Shown here in pieces: positions 17,271 through 25,979 of a stretch of DNA of 64,000 bases. The position numbers were made by a program, and so were the translations under genes. The notes under the pieces were generated by a model, which worked only from the letters and a program-made list of their open reading frames with translations, was not told the origin of the DNA and ran no database searches. Within the stretch, counting starts at the first letter, position 1. Each line of letters starts with the position of its first letter. Origin of the DNA: Flavobacterium pallidum (lineage in GTDB: Bacteria; Bacteroidota; Bacteroidia; Flavobacteriales; Flavobacteriaceae); NCBI RefSeq assembly GCF_003097535.1, contig NZ_CP029187.1:3224001-3288000 (forward strand), given 5' to 3'.

Positions 17271-17726
17271 ATGGATATTGAAGATAAAATAGTTTTTCAA
17301 ATTTTCGATTCTGGTAATTTTATTAGTCTAGAACCAATCAGCTATAATCACTACAATTCTGAAATGGATTGGGATAAGAACTGGATTAAAACAAAAGTAG
17401 ATATTAAAGCTGGGAATTTCTTTGGCAATTACATTGCAGAATTTATGACTGTAGATTTCGTAAACTTTGAAAATCAGTTTACAGCTTTATATGAAAATCT
17501 AAATGGCGTAGCTAACTTTAATGACTTAGAAGGTTACGTAGATTTAGAAATAGTTGGAGATGGAATTGGACACTTTGAAGTTTCGATATCAGCTAGTGAC
17601 AAACCTGGTTATAAAAGTTCAAGTTTAGAATTTTCTCTTGATTTTGATCAAACACAAATACGAGAAATGGCATTTCAGCTTAAAAAAATAATAAACAAAT
17701 TTCCTAAAATCGGGAATCTTAGTTGA
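17271..17726 (+). CDS. WapI-type immunity protein-like
   Basis: A 151-aa cytosolic protein. The order DWDKNWIKTKVDIKAGNFFG, then LYENLNGVANF, then GDGIGHFEVSISASDKPG and a final FDQTQIREMAFQLKKII resembles the WapI-type immunity family, which protects cells from polymorphic toxins of neighbours. No toxin gene is in the cassette; an orphan immunity gene would fit integron cargo. The frame extends into attC 24, but the first ATG (17271) starts the conserved part. Confidence 0.55.
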   Translation: MDIEDKIVFQIFDSGNFISLEPISYNHYNSEMDWDKNWIKTKVDIKAGNFFGNYIAEFMTVDFVNFENQFTALYENLNGVANFNDLEGYVDLEIVGDGIGHFEVSISASDKPGYKSSSLEFSLDFDQTQIREMAFQLKKIINKFPKIGNLS

Positions 17727-17738
17727 AATAACGGCAGC

Positions 17739-17871
17739 CGTTAACAGCGGTTTCACGCAATTGCTGCTTCCCTTGTAAAATGAATCACCTTTTTCCATAA
17801 CTTCGTTTTGTCCAGCCGAGAATACTCAGTTCCAGAAGCCGCAACTGACGTGAAGCCGCCGGACGTTATGG
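17739..17871 (+). repeat. attC site 25
   Basis: R'' box CGTTAAC and R' box GTTATGG. The cassette start GTTAACGGCA pairs with the end of the cassette (GCCGTTAAC). Confidence 0.9.
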
Positions 17872-17903
17872 GCAATAACTAAAAAACGTATAAACTTAAC
17901 TAT

Positions 17904-18839
17904 ATGGCTATTATTAAAATTGACGGGAAACCGTTGGAAAAGCTTATTGAAGTAATTAGTATTGGTATAGGAAAATTATATCGACCCAAAGAGATTAGAA
18001 AAATTGCAGATGCAGAAGCTTACAAAATCGAAGTGATAGAAAAAGCTATAGCAAAATCAAAGGTCAATTCGCTTGAAATTGATTTTGAATATAAACAAAA
18101 AATTGACAGCAGAATTTACCATATTGAAGCTAAACGACAATTAAATATTGAAAACATTACATACAAAGTTGCAGAACAACTTCAAAATGAAACACACGTA
18201 TCTGAGGAAAATTTAGATGATGATTGGATAAGTAGATTTTTTGATACAGTACAAGATATTTCGAACGACGATATGCAAATTCTATGGAGCAGAATTCTTT
18301 ATGGAGAGATTAAGCGACCAAAATCATTTTCACTACGAACTTTGGAGTTTTTAAAAAACCTATCTCAAGACGACGCCAAATTATTAAAAAAAATTTCAAA
18401 ATTTTGTTTATCAGCTTCTAATGATAATAATTTTATCCTTTATAATCCATGTCATCAATTATACACGGACAAATGGGATTTTACATACCGGGAATTCTTA
18501 TATTTGACCGAGTTAGGAATTCTTAGCCCACACGAGGCTTCTTATATTATTGCAGATAAAGTCATGGGTAGTGAAATTGGATTCGGACATGGAAATAAGG
18601 CTATAATTTTTAAGTCAGAAATTGATGGTCTCTATTTTGGAATTAATGCAACTCCGTTTACAAAATTAGGAAACGAACTTTTGAGACTTATTGAAAAAGA
18701 GGTAACAGAGGATTATTTACATGAATTTATAAGGATTGCTTTAAAAAATAAACAAAATGTGACTGTTACCCTTGGAATTGAAGTTGGAGAAGATAATGGT
18801 GAGAAATTATATGACAATTTTCAACCCTTCAAATTATAA
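17904..18839 (+). CDS. DUF2806 domain protein
   Basis: A 311-aa soluble protein. The DUF2806 pattern is visible in the central third: DDDWISRFFDTVQDISNDDM, then QILWSRILYGEIKRPKSFSL (about residues 112-150) and LRTLEFLKNLSQDDAKL. The N-terminus has a long charged helix. DUF2806 proteins occur in mobile and accessory regions; the function is not known. Single gene of cassette 26. Confidence 0.75.
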   Translation: MAIIKIDGKPLEKLIEVISIGIGKLYRPKEIRKIADAEAYKIEVIEKAIAKSKVNSLEIDFEYKQKIDSRIYHIEAKRQLNIENITYKVAEQLQNETHVSEENLDDDWISRFFDTVQDISNDDMQILWSRILYGEIKRPKSFSLRTLEFLKNLSQDDAKLLKKISKFCLSASNDNNFILYNPCHQLYTDKWDFTYREFLYLTELGILSPHEASYIIADKVMGSEIGFGHGNKAIIFKSEIDGLYFGINATPFTKLGNELLRLIEKEVTEDYLHEFIRIALKNKQNVTVTLGIEVGEDNGEKLYDNFQPFKL

Positions 18840-18853
18840 ATAGTTGTTACTGC

Positions 18854-18986
18854 CCATAACAGCGGTTTCACGCAATTGCTACTTCCCTTGTAAAATGAAA
18901 CATTTTTTTCCATAACTTCGTTTTGTCCAGCCGAGAATACTCAGTTCCAAAAGCCGCAACTGACGTGAAGCCGCCGGACGTTACAG
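18854..18986 (+). repeat. attC site 26
   Basis: R'' box CCATAAC and R' box GTTACAG. The cassette start GTTATGGGCA pairs with the end TGCCCATAAC. Confidence 0.9.
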
Positions 18987-19340
18987 GCAATAGCTCCGCG
19001 CGTCCGAAGGAACGATTTCCCTAAACTGAAAGGTTCGGCTTGGGTAAAAAAGAATTAGTCTCTCGCCTATTTTCCTTGAAATAAACTTTCTTGATTTCCT
19101 TTGTCGTCGTAACCGGAAATATTGTTATTTTATTTTTCGCATCTCCTCGCCGAGAATTCTCTGCTAAACGCAATCAGGGGCAATCGCTGCGGATATTCTT
19201 GGCCGATTTTCTTTGCGTTCAAAGTGCAACCAAAACTTGTTGCGTTGAATTGCAAATACTTAACTTTCAAGAATATTAAAAACTGAATCAGAATTTCTTT
19301 GTGGCAACTTTGTGTGATTTTGCAACTGTGTCGCTACAGC
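18987..19340 (+). other. Cassette without a gene (type B, copy 1)
   Basis: No credible reading frame; short open frames here are not shared with the related cassette at 21743-22093. It shares with the other gene-free cassettes the GCTCCGCG start, a TCGGCTTG block, GCCGAGAATTCTCTGC, GCGTTGAATTGC and TGTGTGATTTTGCAACTGTG. The end CTGTAAC pairs with the start GTTACAG. Confidence 0.65.
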
Positions 19341-19473
19341 CTGTAACAGCGGTTTCACGCAATTGCTGCGACCTTTGTAAAATGAACCACCTTTTTTCAT
19401 AACTTCGTTTTGTCCAGCCGAGAGTACTCAGTTCCAAATGCCGCAACTGACGTGAAGCCGCCGGACGTTATGC
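19341..19473 (+). repeat. attC site 27
   Basis: R'' box CTGTAAC and R' box GTTATGC. Confidence 0.9.
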
Positions 19474-19494
19474 ACAATAGCTTTGCGACCGCAC

Positions 19495-20181
19495 ATGAAT
19501 GAAAAATTTGAGTTAATTCGTAAAAATTTGCCGATTATTATAATCGTACCTGCACTATTAGGTGGATATTGGCAACTGTCACAAATTATTAAAATAGCTC
19601 CTATTTTTCTTCGTTTCTTTTCAGTATCGCAAATGGTTGCAGATGGACTACTTTTTGGAGTTGTTATAATGTTGGCAATAATTATACCTTATCTCATAGC
19701 AAATTATATTTGGAAATTTATTGGCAAGTTATCTTTATATTGGATTTATTTTACCAGTTTGTTACTAAATTTAATAATGCTGTTTTGCTTAATTTATAAT
19801 CAGTTTATATCAAATAAATTCGTCGTCTATATCGTAATATTTTCAGGTATAGTTTTTTCATTCAACTTTTTAGATTTGAACAGGAAAAAAGAACCAATTG
19901 AAAGCGATGGAAAGTATGGCAAGATGTTTGGAAAATTTACAATTGCTGTTACTTTACCTTTTCTGCTTTCCTCTTGTCAGCAACTCTTGTGGGAATTCAA
20001 TAAATCATCCAATAAAATTAGAAATTTCGACATCATTGAGAAAAAAGCCCAAAAAACCGATGCACGAGCGAAAATCGTTTATTTCAATGATAAATACATA
20101 TTTATAGATATTGATAGTTTATCTACTGTAAAAAAATATCTTATCCAAGACTCGGACGAATTAACAAAAATCGACGAATAG
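19495..20181 (+). CDS. Hypothetical membrane protein
   Basis: A 228-aa protein with four to five hydrophobic segments (about residues 12-30, 46-68, 78-98, 103-122 and a weaker one near 142-160) and a soluble C-terminal ~65 residues rich in Lys and Asp. No domain recognised. The ATG at 19495 is chosen over one 12 bases upstream because it is followed directly by a typical positive N-terminus; either is possible. Single gene of cassette 28. Confidence 0.55.
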   Translation: MNEKFELIRKNLPIIIIVPALLGGYWQLSQIIKIAPIFLRFFSVSQMVADGLLFGVVIMLAIIIPYLIANYIWKFIGKLSLYWIYFTSLLLNLIMLFCLIYNQFISNKFVVYIVIFSGIVFSFNFLDLNRKKEPIESDGKYGKMFGKFTIAVTLPFLLSSCQQLLWEFNKSSNKIRNFDIIEKKAQKTDARAKIVYFNDKYIFIDIDSLSTVKKYLIQDSDELTKIDE

Positions 20182-20191
20182 TTGCTACTGT

Positions 20192-20324
20192 GCATAACAG
20201 CGGTTTCACGCAATTGCTACTTTCCTTGTAAAATGAACTTCTTTTTTCCATAACTTCGTTTGGTCCAGCCGAGAATACTCAGTTCCAAATGCCGCAACTG
20301 ACGTGAAGCCGCCGGACGTTAGCA
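20192..20324 (+). repeat. attC site 28
   Basis: R'' box GCATAAC and R' box GTTAGCA. It carries the ...CCAAATGCC 3' allele. Confidence 0.9.
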
Positions 20325-20369
20325 GACATTTTGTTAGTCACGAGAGCGATTTGCGTAACATATTTTGAC

Positions 20370-20795
20370 ATGAAAATTATTAAAAAAGCAAAGCCCATAT
20401 TTCTTAAAATATTTAGGGTTAATTCTCCAAAAGAAGAACTCAATAAATTTGCAGAGATTAGACGAAATATTTTGATAAAAAAAATGCGTTCAAATTCGAT
20501 TGCAATCGTAACCAATCAAATTGATATATACACAGGTTGTACAAAAATGGCTTACTTTATCTCAGCAATTGAAAGAATTTATTATCTCGAAAATATTGAT
20601 CTCGAAGTTTTTGAAGTGTTCATTAGCGCTTTTAATAAATATCCAATTTGGGATGAAAGAAATTACTATAATAAAGAATATCTAGCTAAACTTGACGTGG
20701 AACTAAATTCTATTCATGATCAATACAAACAATCAATACTAGAAAAATGTAATGAAATTATTGAGAAATTTGAGTACATTAAAAACGTCTGCTAA
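20370..20795 (+). CDS. Hypothetical helical protein
   Basis: A 141-aa protein, Lys-rich at the N-terminus and helical in the rest, with no signal peptide and no recognised domain. The ATG at 20370 follows the usual short leader; a longer frame reaches 20331 with a non-ATG start. The stop TAA 20793-20795 lies inside the R'' box of attC 29. Confidence 0.5.
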   Translation: MKIIKKAKPIFLKIFRVNSPKEELNKFAEIRRNILIKKMRSNSIAIVTNQIDIYTGCTKMAYFISAIERIYYLENIDLEVFEVFISAFNKYPIWDERNYYNKEYLAKLDVELNSIHDQYKQSILEKCNEIIEKFEYIKNVC

Positions 20796-20922
20796 CAGCG
20801 GTTTCACGCAATTGCTGCTTCCTTTGTAAAGTGAACCACCTTTTTCCATAACTTCGTTCTGTCCAGCCGAGAGTACTCAGTTCCAAAAGCCGCAACTGAC
20901 GTGAAGCCGCCGGACGTTAGCA
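20790..20922 (+). repeat. attC site 29
   Basis: R'' box TGCTAAC and R' box GTTAGCA. R'' contains the stop codon of the preceding gene. Confidence 0.9.
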
Positions 20923-20933
20923 ACAATTTTAGC

Positions 20934-21602
20934 ATGACGAAATCTAGAATAATATCGTATATATCAGTTGGTATTCTTTTAATAAGTTGTTCTGCAAGAA
21001 AAGTAGATTTATCTTTCATGCCGAAATCTTTAATCGAATTCTATTTCCCACAACTAAGTGCTGACTTTGTGAAAAAACAAGAAGATTGTATTTCACAAAA
21101 AAGATTTCCATGCGATTTTCCTGAACCAAACGATTCTTTGAACGACTTTGTCAATACTTGGTACTCTAAACATCTGAAAAGTTTGAAGGAACCAATAATT
21201 TATAATTCAACGCAAAACTCTACTGAAACAGTTCGGTTTACTCATTTAGGCACTTGGAGTAATCCAAGATTTTACAGAATTGAGAAAAGTCCATCAGGCC
21301 TTAGAGGTTACTATGGGAAAACAAATGGACTTGGTGGCTACGATGCTGGAAAAAGAATTGAGTACAAGGAAAAAATTTTACCTGACGAAAATTGGAATCA
21401 AATTTTAAACCAAATTAAAATTGCAAATTTTTGGAACATTCAAACTCAAGATCCAAATATGATATTGGATGGCGAAGAATGGATTTTGGAAATTTTAATT
21501 GATGGAAGATATCATGTTGTAAGCAGAAATAGCCCAGGAAATTACGGCGGAGAAGAATACGCAAAATTGTGCAATCTGGTGATGACCTTAGTGAAAAAAT
21601 AA
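20934..21602 (+). CDS. Hypothetical lipoprotein
   Basis: A 222-aa protein beginning MTKSRIISYISVGILLISC, with lipobox LISC, so it is probably a lipoprotein. The mature region has a Cys pair (EDCISQKRFPCDF) and a C-terminal beta-rich domain with GEEWILEILIDGRYHVV. No family recognised. The frame is open into attC 29, but the ATG at 20934 gives the signal peptide. Single gene of cassette 30. Confidence 0.6.
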   Translation: MTKSRIISYISVGILLISCSARKVDLSFMPKSLIEFYFPQLSADFVKKQEDCISQKRFPCDFPEPNDSLNDFVNTWYSKHLKSLKEPIIYNSTQNSTETVRFTHLGTWSNPRFYRIEKSPSGLRGYYGKTNGLGGYDAGKRIEYKEKILPDENWNQILNQIKIANFWNIQTQDPNMILDGEEWILEILIDGRYHVVSRNSPGNYGGEEYAKLCNLVMTLVKK

Positions 21603-21609
21603 AAACTGT

Positions 21610-21742
21610 TGCTAACAGCGGTTTCACGCAATTGCTGCTTTTCGTGTAAAATGAACCATCTTTTTCCATAACTTCGTTTTGTCCAGCCGAGAGTACTCAG
21701 CTTCGAAAGCCGCAAGTGACGTGAAGCCGCCGGACGTTACAG
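21610..21742 (+). repeat. attC site 30
   Basis: R'' box TGCTAAC and R' box GTTACAG. One arm base differs (GCAAGTGACG). Confidence 0.9.
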
Positions 21743-22093
21743 GCCATAGCTCCGCGCCTCTGAAGGATGGATTTCCCTAAATTGAACAGTTCGGCTTGTG
21801 TTTGAGTAAATTTGACTTCTCCCCTATTTTTCACGGAGCATCTTTGTGGTTACGTTGTGTTAGTGTCGCCTGGAAAATTGTCGTTTTATTTTCGCATCTC
21901 TTCGCCGAGAGTTCTCTGCTGGACGCAATCAGGCGCAATAGCTGTCGAAAGTCTTTATCAATCTTCTTTGCTCGAAAAGTATCCAAAATCTATTGCGTTG
22001 AATTGCGATAACTTAAATTTTAAGAAACTTAAAGACTAAAGCAGAATTTCTTTGTGGTTACTTTGTGTGATTTTGCAACTGTGTCGCGACGGC
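21743..22093 (+). other. Cassette without a gene (type B, copy 2)
   Basis: Related to 18987-19340 over its full length and to the two type A cassettes in its middle (TTGTGTTTGAGTAAATTTGA, TATTTTTCACGG, TTGTGGTTACGTTGTGTTAG). Two overlapping open frames of about 70 codons are not conserved in the relatives, so I do not call a gene. Confidence 0.65.
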
Positions 22094-22226
22094 CTGTAAC
22101 AGCGGTTTCACGCAATTGCTACTTCTCATGTAAAATGAACCGCCTTTTTCCATAACTTCGTCCTGTCCGGCCGAGAATACTCAGTTCCAAAAGCCGCAAC
22201 TGACGTGAAGCCGCCGGACGTTGTGC
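22094..22226 (+). repeat. attC site 31
   Basis: R'' box CTGTAAC and R' box GTTGTGC. Confidence 0.9.
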
Positions 22227-22278
22227 GAAATGCTACTGCCGATTCGAGATTTCGAGAAACCTAACGCAAACATAAATT

Positions 22279-23028
22279 ATGGAAAAAATAAGATACTATA
22301 ACAATAATACTGGTCCAATCAAAGAGGCAGAAGTTTTAGCTTTTAAAAAAGCAATTCAGCTTTGCGATGAATTAGAAAACATAAATGAAGTGGTCCTTTT
22401 AATTCATACGAAAAACAATACTGGATATCTTGAGCGAATATTTGAAACTCGAAATCTAAATCCTTATTTTAAGGGTATTAAACTTAATCCAAACTATCCA
22501 ATTTTTAAAATCGAAACAGTAAAAACTTTTTCCGATCAATGGCAAAAAAGTATAATTCTAATATCTTTCGGGCTACGTTCAGAAGAAATTTCTAAATACG
22601 AAGAATTCGAAAGTGTAAAGGCAATAATTGCCCACCAATGGATTGAACCAGATGTTCAAAATTGGGCAAAAACTTGGGGTGCGATTAATATTGAAACGAA
22701 TTCTCCATCTGAAAAAATGCCGTTTCCTGATAAAGTTGTTCAGGAAGCTTTGAACGATTTATCTGATTCTATTAATATGGTTACTGGAATTACTCATCCT
22801 TCTGACAATGAACAATGCAAAACTTATCTTCGAGCTTTGCACAAATATGGATATGAGTTAAATGCCACTAAGATATTTTCATATTTGACCGCGGCACGCG
22901 GATGGGAATCGGACAATGCTAATGATGTGATTAAGTTAATAAACAAGCTTAACTCTGGAGGATATTTTATGGGAGGAGAAAAAACTGGATTGCAAAATTA
23001 TATTAAAGATTGGAAATCACGAAAATAA
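22279..23028 (+). CDS. Hypothetical protein
   Basis: A 249-aa soluble protein. The N-terminal half alternates strands and helices (EVVLLIHTKNNTGYLERIF, SIILISFGLRSEEI), suggesting a Rossmann-like alpha/beta fold; the C-terminal part is helical and contains a GITHPSDNEQCKTYLRAL segment. No family recognised. The leader from the R' box to the ATG is about 50 bases. Single gene of cassette 32. Confidence 0.55.
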   Translation: MEKIRYYNNNTGPIKEAEVLAFKKAIQLCDELENINEVVLLIHTKNNTGYLERIFETRNLNPYFKGIKLNPNYPIFKIETVKTFSDQWQKSIILISFGLRSEEISKYEEFESVKAIIAHQWIEPDVQNWAKTWGAINIETNSPSEKMPFPDKVVQEALNDLSDSINMVTGITHPSDNEQCKTYLRALHKYGYELNATKIFSYLTAARGWESDNANDVIKLINKLNSGGYFMGGEKTGLQNYIKDWKSRK

Positions 23029-23035
23029 GCACTTC

Positions 23036-23168
23036 GCACAACAGCGGTTTCACGCAATTGCTGCTTTCTTTGTAAAATAAACGAGCTTTTTCCATAACTT
23101 CGTTCTGTCCAGCCGAGAGTACTCAGTTCCAAAAGCCGCAACTGACGTGAAGCCGCCGGACGTTGTGC
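23036..23168 (+). repeat. attC site 32
   Basis: R'' box GCACAAC and R' box GTTGTGC. Confidence 0.9.
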
Positions 23169-23206
23169 GACATAGTGCCCAAACTGCGTGATAAAAAACA
23201 AATAAA

Positions 23207-23605
23207 ATGAAATACTTTTTTCTCATATTTCTTTGTTCGAGCTTTATATGTAAAGCACAAACTTTTGAATTGATAAATCAACTAGAAAAGACAAATCAAG
23301 ATTGCTTGGATAAAGGAATTGATATGTTGGCTTGTTCAAAAAACCATTACAAAATTCTAGACAGTTTAATGAATTCTGCTTATGAAAACTTAAAGCGGCA
23401 AGTCAAAGACAATAACCGTAAAGACTTAGATTACACACAAAAAAGTTGGTTAAAAAAGCGCACTAAGCTTTTTGCTAATGCATATGTTGAAACGAAAAAA
23501 GAAGGGTTTGAAGAAGGAACAAAAGATTTTGAAATGACTTATATTGACAAAAAGAGTCAAATTATCATCACATATCTAAGACTAATGGTAAAATCAACTA
23601 AGTAA
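23207..23605 (+). CDS. LprI-like secreted protein (DUF1311), copy 3 of 3
   Basis: A 132-aa protein of the same LprI/DUF1311 type as those at 6554 and 11938. It differs at a few residues, for example a third Cys in the signal region (FLCSSFICKA), Asn for Ile in KDNNRKD and Thr for Ala in FEMTYID. The leader after the R' box is the same as in the other copies, so the whole cassette was copied. Confidence 0.75.
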   Translation: MKYFFLIFLCSSFICKAQTFELINQLEKTNQDCLDKGIDMLACSKNHYKILDSLMNSAYENLKRQVKDNNRKDLDYTQKSWLKKRTKLFANAYVETKKEGFEEGTKDFEMTYIDKKSQIIITYLRLMVKSTK

Positions 23606-23612
23606 CTACGTC

Positions 23613-23745
23613 GCACAACAGCGTTTTCACGCAATTGCTGCTTCCCTTGTAAAATGAAACACCTTTTTCCATAACTTCGTTCTGTCCAGCCGAGAGTACT
23701 CAGTTCCAAATGCCGCAACTGACGTGAAGCCGCCGGACGTTATGC
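23613..23745 (+). repeat. attC site 33
   Basis: R'' box GCACAAC and R' box GTTATGC. The left arm reads GCGTTTTCACG (one change). Confidence 0.9.
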
Positions 23746-23784
23746 GACAGTTTGTGACGACCGAACTAAAATCAACTTAAATAT

Positions 23785-24555
23785 ATGAATTGGCTAATAT
23801 CTGCAAACTCCTCAATGTTCGATCATGTAAGCGTCTTTGAGCATTTTGGATTTATTGATTGGAAGCAAGGCAATGGGAAATATCAAATAAATGATATTGT
23901 ATATATTTATTGTACAATTCCAGCCAAAAAGATTCAGTATAAATGCGTTGTCGAAAAAATCAATTTGGCATCTTCAGAAATACAACACAACGAAACATAT
24001 TGGATTGATAAATCTGAATATCAAAAAGCACTTGAAGGAAAATACATGAAACTCACTTTAATTGAACAAATCTATAGTTCAAAAATGAGTTTGGAGAATT
24101 TGATTCTAAATGGTTTGAAAGCAGCGCCCCAAGGTTCAAAAAAACTGTATGGAAATCTTCTTAAATACATTGAAAGTAATTTCAGCGATTCAAATCAAAA
24201 TGATGTATTTCCAGACATGGTTAACGAAGATTCAAATGCATATGAAGGAATCAAGAAATCTGTTGTCGTCAATAAATACGAACGAAGTTCAATCGCACGA
24301 AGTAAATGTATTGAACATCATGGAACTTTATGTAAAGTGTGTAACTTGGACTTTTCAAAAATGTATGGTGATTTAGGAAAAGGTTTTATACATGTTCACC
24401 ACATTATTCCAATTCACAAAATCGGCAAAGAATATAAAGTAAATTATGTTGAAGACTTGATTCCAGTTTGTCCAAATTGTCATGCAATGCTTCATCGAAA
24501 ACTAAACGGTAACGAAATCTCAGTCCAGGAATTGAAAAAATTAGTACAAAGATAA
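23785..24555 (+). CDS. EVE-like/HNH endonuclease
   Basis: A 256-aa two-domain protein. Residues 1-~100 (NWLISANSSMFDHVSVFEHF, then NDIVYIYCTIPAKKIQYKC) look like an EVE/PUA-type domain, which reads modified bases. Residues ~175-245 are an HNH nuclease: CKVCNLDF, then GFIHVHHIIPIHKIG and LIPVCPNCHAMLHR. The two CxxC pairs should hold a structural zinc and the HH the catalytic centre. The combination fits a modification-dependent restriction enzyme. Single gene of cassette 34. Confidence 0.75.
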   Translation: MNWLISANSSMFDHVSVFEHFGFIDWKQGNGKYQINDIVYIYCTIPAKKIQYKCVVEKINLASSEIQHNETYWIDKSEYQKALEGKYMKLTLIEQIYSSKMSLENLILNGLKAAPQGSKKLYGNLLKYIESNFSDSNQNDVFPDMVNEDSNAYEGIKKSVVVNKYERSSIARSKCIEHHGTLCKVCNLDFSKMYGDLGKGFIHVHHIIPIHKIGKEYKVNYVEDLIPVCPNCHAMLHRKLNGNEISVQELKKLVQR

Positions 24556-24561
24556 ACCGTC

Positions 24562-24695
24562 GCATAACAGCGGTTTCACGCAATTGCTACTTTCCGTGTA
24601 AAATGAAACATCTTTTTCCATAACTTCGTCCTGTCCACGCCGAGAGTACTCAGTTCCAAATGCCGCAACTGACGTGAAGCCGCCGGACGTTAGCG
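24562..24695 (+). repeat. attC site 34
   Basis: R'' box GCATAAC and R' box GTTAGCG. Confidence 0.9.
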
Positions 24696-24754
24696 GTCAT
24701 TGCAAAGTGACATCGACCATAAGAAACAGACATAATTAAAATTATAAAAAGTAC

Positions 24755-25237
24755 ATGACCAAAAGTAAACTAATAGAAATGAATAACGTTGGTGTAGTTG
24801 TAGAAAACCTTGACAATGCAATTACATTTTTCACAGAAATTGGACTTACACTTGAAGGAAGAATGATGGTTGAAGGTGAATGGGCAGGACAAGTAACTGG
24901 ACTTGGAAATCAATCCGTAGAAGTTGCTATGATGGTAACACCAGACGGACATAGCCGACTTGAACTTTCAAAATTTTTAAGTCCTAAGACCATTTCGGAT
25001 CATAGGACAGCGCCAGTTAATTCTCTGGGCTATCTCCGAGTTATGTTCAGGGTTGATAACCTTGACGAATTATTAATCCGACTTGAAAAACAAGGGTTTG
25101 AAATCGTTGGAGAAGTAGTAAACTATGAAACCATTTATAAACTTTGTTACATTCGTGGAACAGAAGGACTTCTTGTTGGTTTAGCTGAGCAACTTAACAA
25201 TAAAACTGTGACAGATGTTTTGGAAAACAATGAGTGA
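24755..25237 (+). CDS. VOC family (glyoxalase/dioxygenase-like) protein
   Basis: A 160-aa protein with the VOC beta-alpha-beta-beta-beta repeat: NNVGVVVENLDNAITFFTEIGL at the N-terminus, SRLELSKF in the middle and LGYLRVMFRVDNLDELLIRL starting the second half, ending YIRGTEGLLVGLAEQL. VOC enzymes use a metal for isomerase, dioxygenase or antibiotic-modifying reactions; the substrate cannot be told. Its base use is a little less AT-rich than neighbours. Single gene of cassette 35. Confidence 0.75.
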   Translation: MTKSKLIEMNNVGVVVENLDNAITFFTEIGLTLEGRMMVEGEWAGQVTGLGNQSVEVAMMVTPDGHSRLELSKFLSPKTISDHRTAPVNSLGYLRVMFRVDNLDELLIRLEKQGFEIVGEVVNYETIYKLCYIRGTEGLLVGLAEQLNNKTVTDVLENNE

Positions 25238-25252
25238 GCACAAACAACGAAC

Positions 25253-25385
25253 CGCTAACAGCGGTTTCACGCAATTGCTACTTTCTTTGTAAAATGAACC
25301 ACCTTTTTCCATAACTTCGTTCTGTCCAGCCGAGAATACTCAGCTTCGAAAGCCGCAACTGACGTGAAGCCGCCGGACGTTATGG
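25253..25385 (+). repeat. attC site 35
   Basis: R'' box CGCTAAC and R' box GTTATGG. It carries the CTTCGAAA 3' allele. Confidence 0.9.
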
Positions 25386-25405
25386 GCAATTGTAAACCGA
25401 ACAAA

Positions 25406-25837
25406 ATGAAAACATCGTTAATAATTACACTTTTTTTCAGTTGCTTTTTAGTAAAAGCACAAAGTGTAACTGTCGGAGGCAGAATTTTTGAAGCAGATAA
25501 ATCTAGAGCTTGTAATCCAGATCGAATCTTTGTAGTTTCGGTGACACCTGCCAAATTCGATAACTCTAACGGCGAATTAGTGCAGCGATTAAATGCATCA
25601 ATACCATTCGATAAATCGATTTCTGGTGAAGTAAGATTATTGTTTACAATAAATTGTGAAGCAGAAGCTTATGGCTTTCAAACTATAAAAGGTATTTCTG
25701 AGGAGATAGATAATCAGATAATTGAGAGTCTTGAAAAAATGCAAAGTTGGATTGCTGGGATTCAAAACGGAAAACCTATAGACACAATGTATAGTTTGAT
25801 CCTCTCAATTAAAAAAGGAAAATTCAAGTCTAAGTAG
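25406..25837 (+). CDS. Secreted TonB-C-like protein
   Basis: A 143-aa protein with signal peptide (MKTSLIITLFFSCFLVKAQ, cleavage after VKA). The mature part has the same layout as the cassette protein at 1032: strand GEVRLLFTINCEAEAYGF, helix, then MQSWIAGIQNGKPIDTMYSL. This resembles TonB C-terminal-like secreted domains, without an anchor. The first in-frame ATG after the attC is used as start. Single gene of cassette 36. Confidence 0.6.
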   Translation: MKTSLIITLFFSCFLVKAQSVTVGGRIFEADKSRACNPDRIFVVSVTPAKFDNSNGELVQRLNASIPFDKSISGEVRLLFTINCEAEAYGFQTIKGISEEIDNQIIESLEKMQSWIAGIQNGKPIDTMYSLILSIKKGKFKSK

Positions 25838-25846
25838 AACAACTGC

Positions 25847-25979
25847 CCATAACAGCGGTTTCACGCAATTGCTACTTTTCTTGTAAAATGAACCACCTTT
25901 TTCCATAACTTCGTTCTGTCCCGCCGAGAGTACTCAGTTTCAAATGCCGCAACTGACGTGAAGCCGCCGGACGTTACAT
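25847..25979 (+). repeat. attC site 36
   Basis: R'' box CCATAAC and R' box GTTACAT. Confidence 0.9.

Noticed and set aside
19091..19279. Small genes in the gene-free cassettes (19091-19279, 21796-22011, 21812-22039)
   Set aside because: The frames are not conserved between the related cassettes and lack plausible starts.
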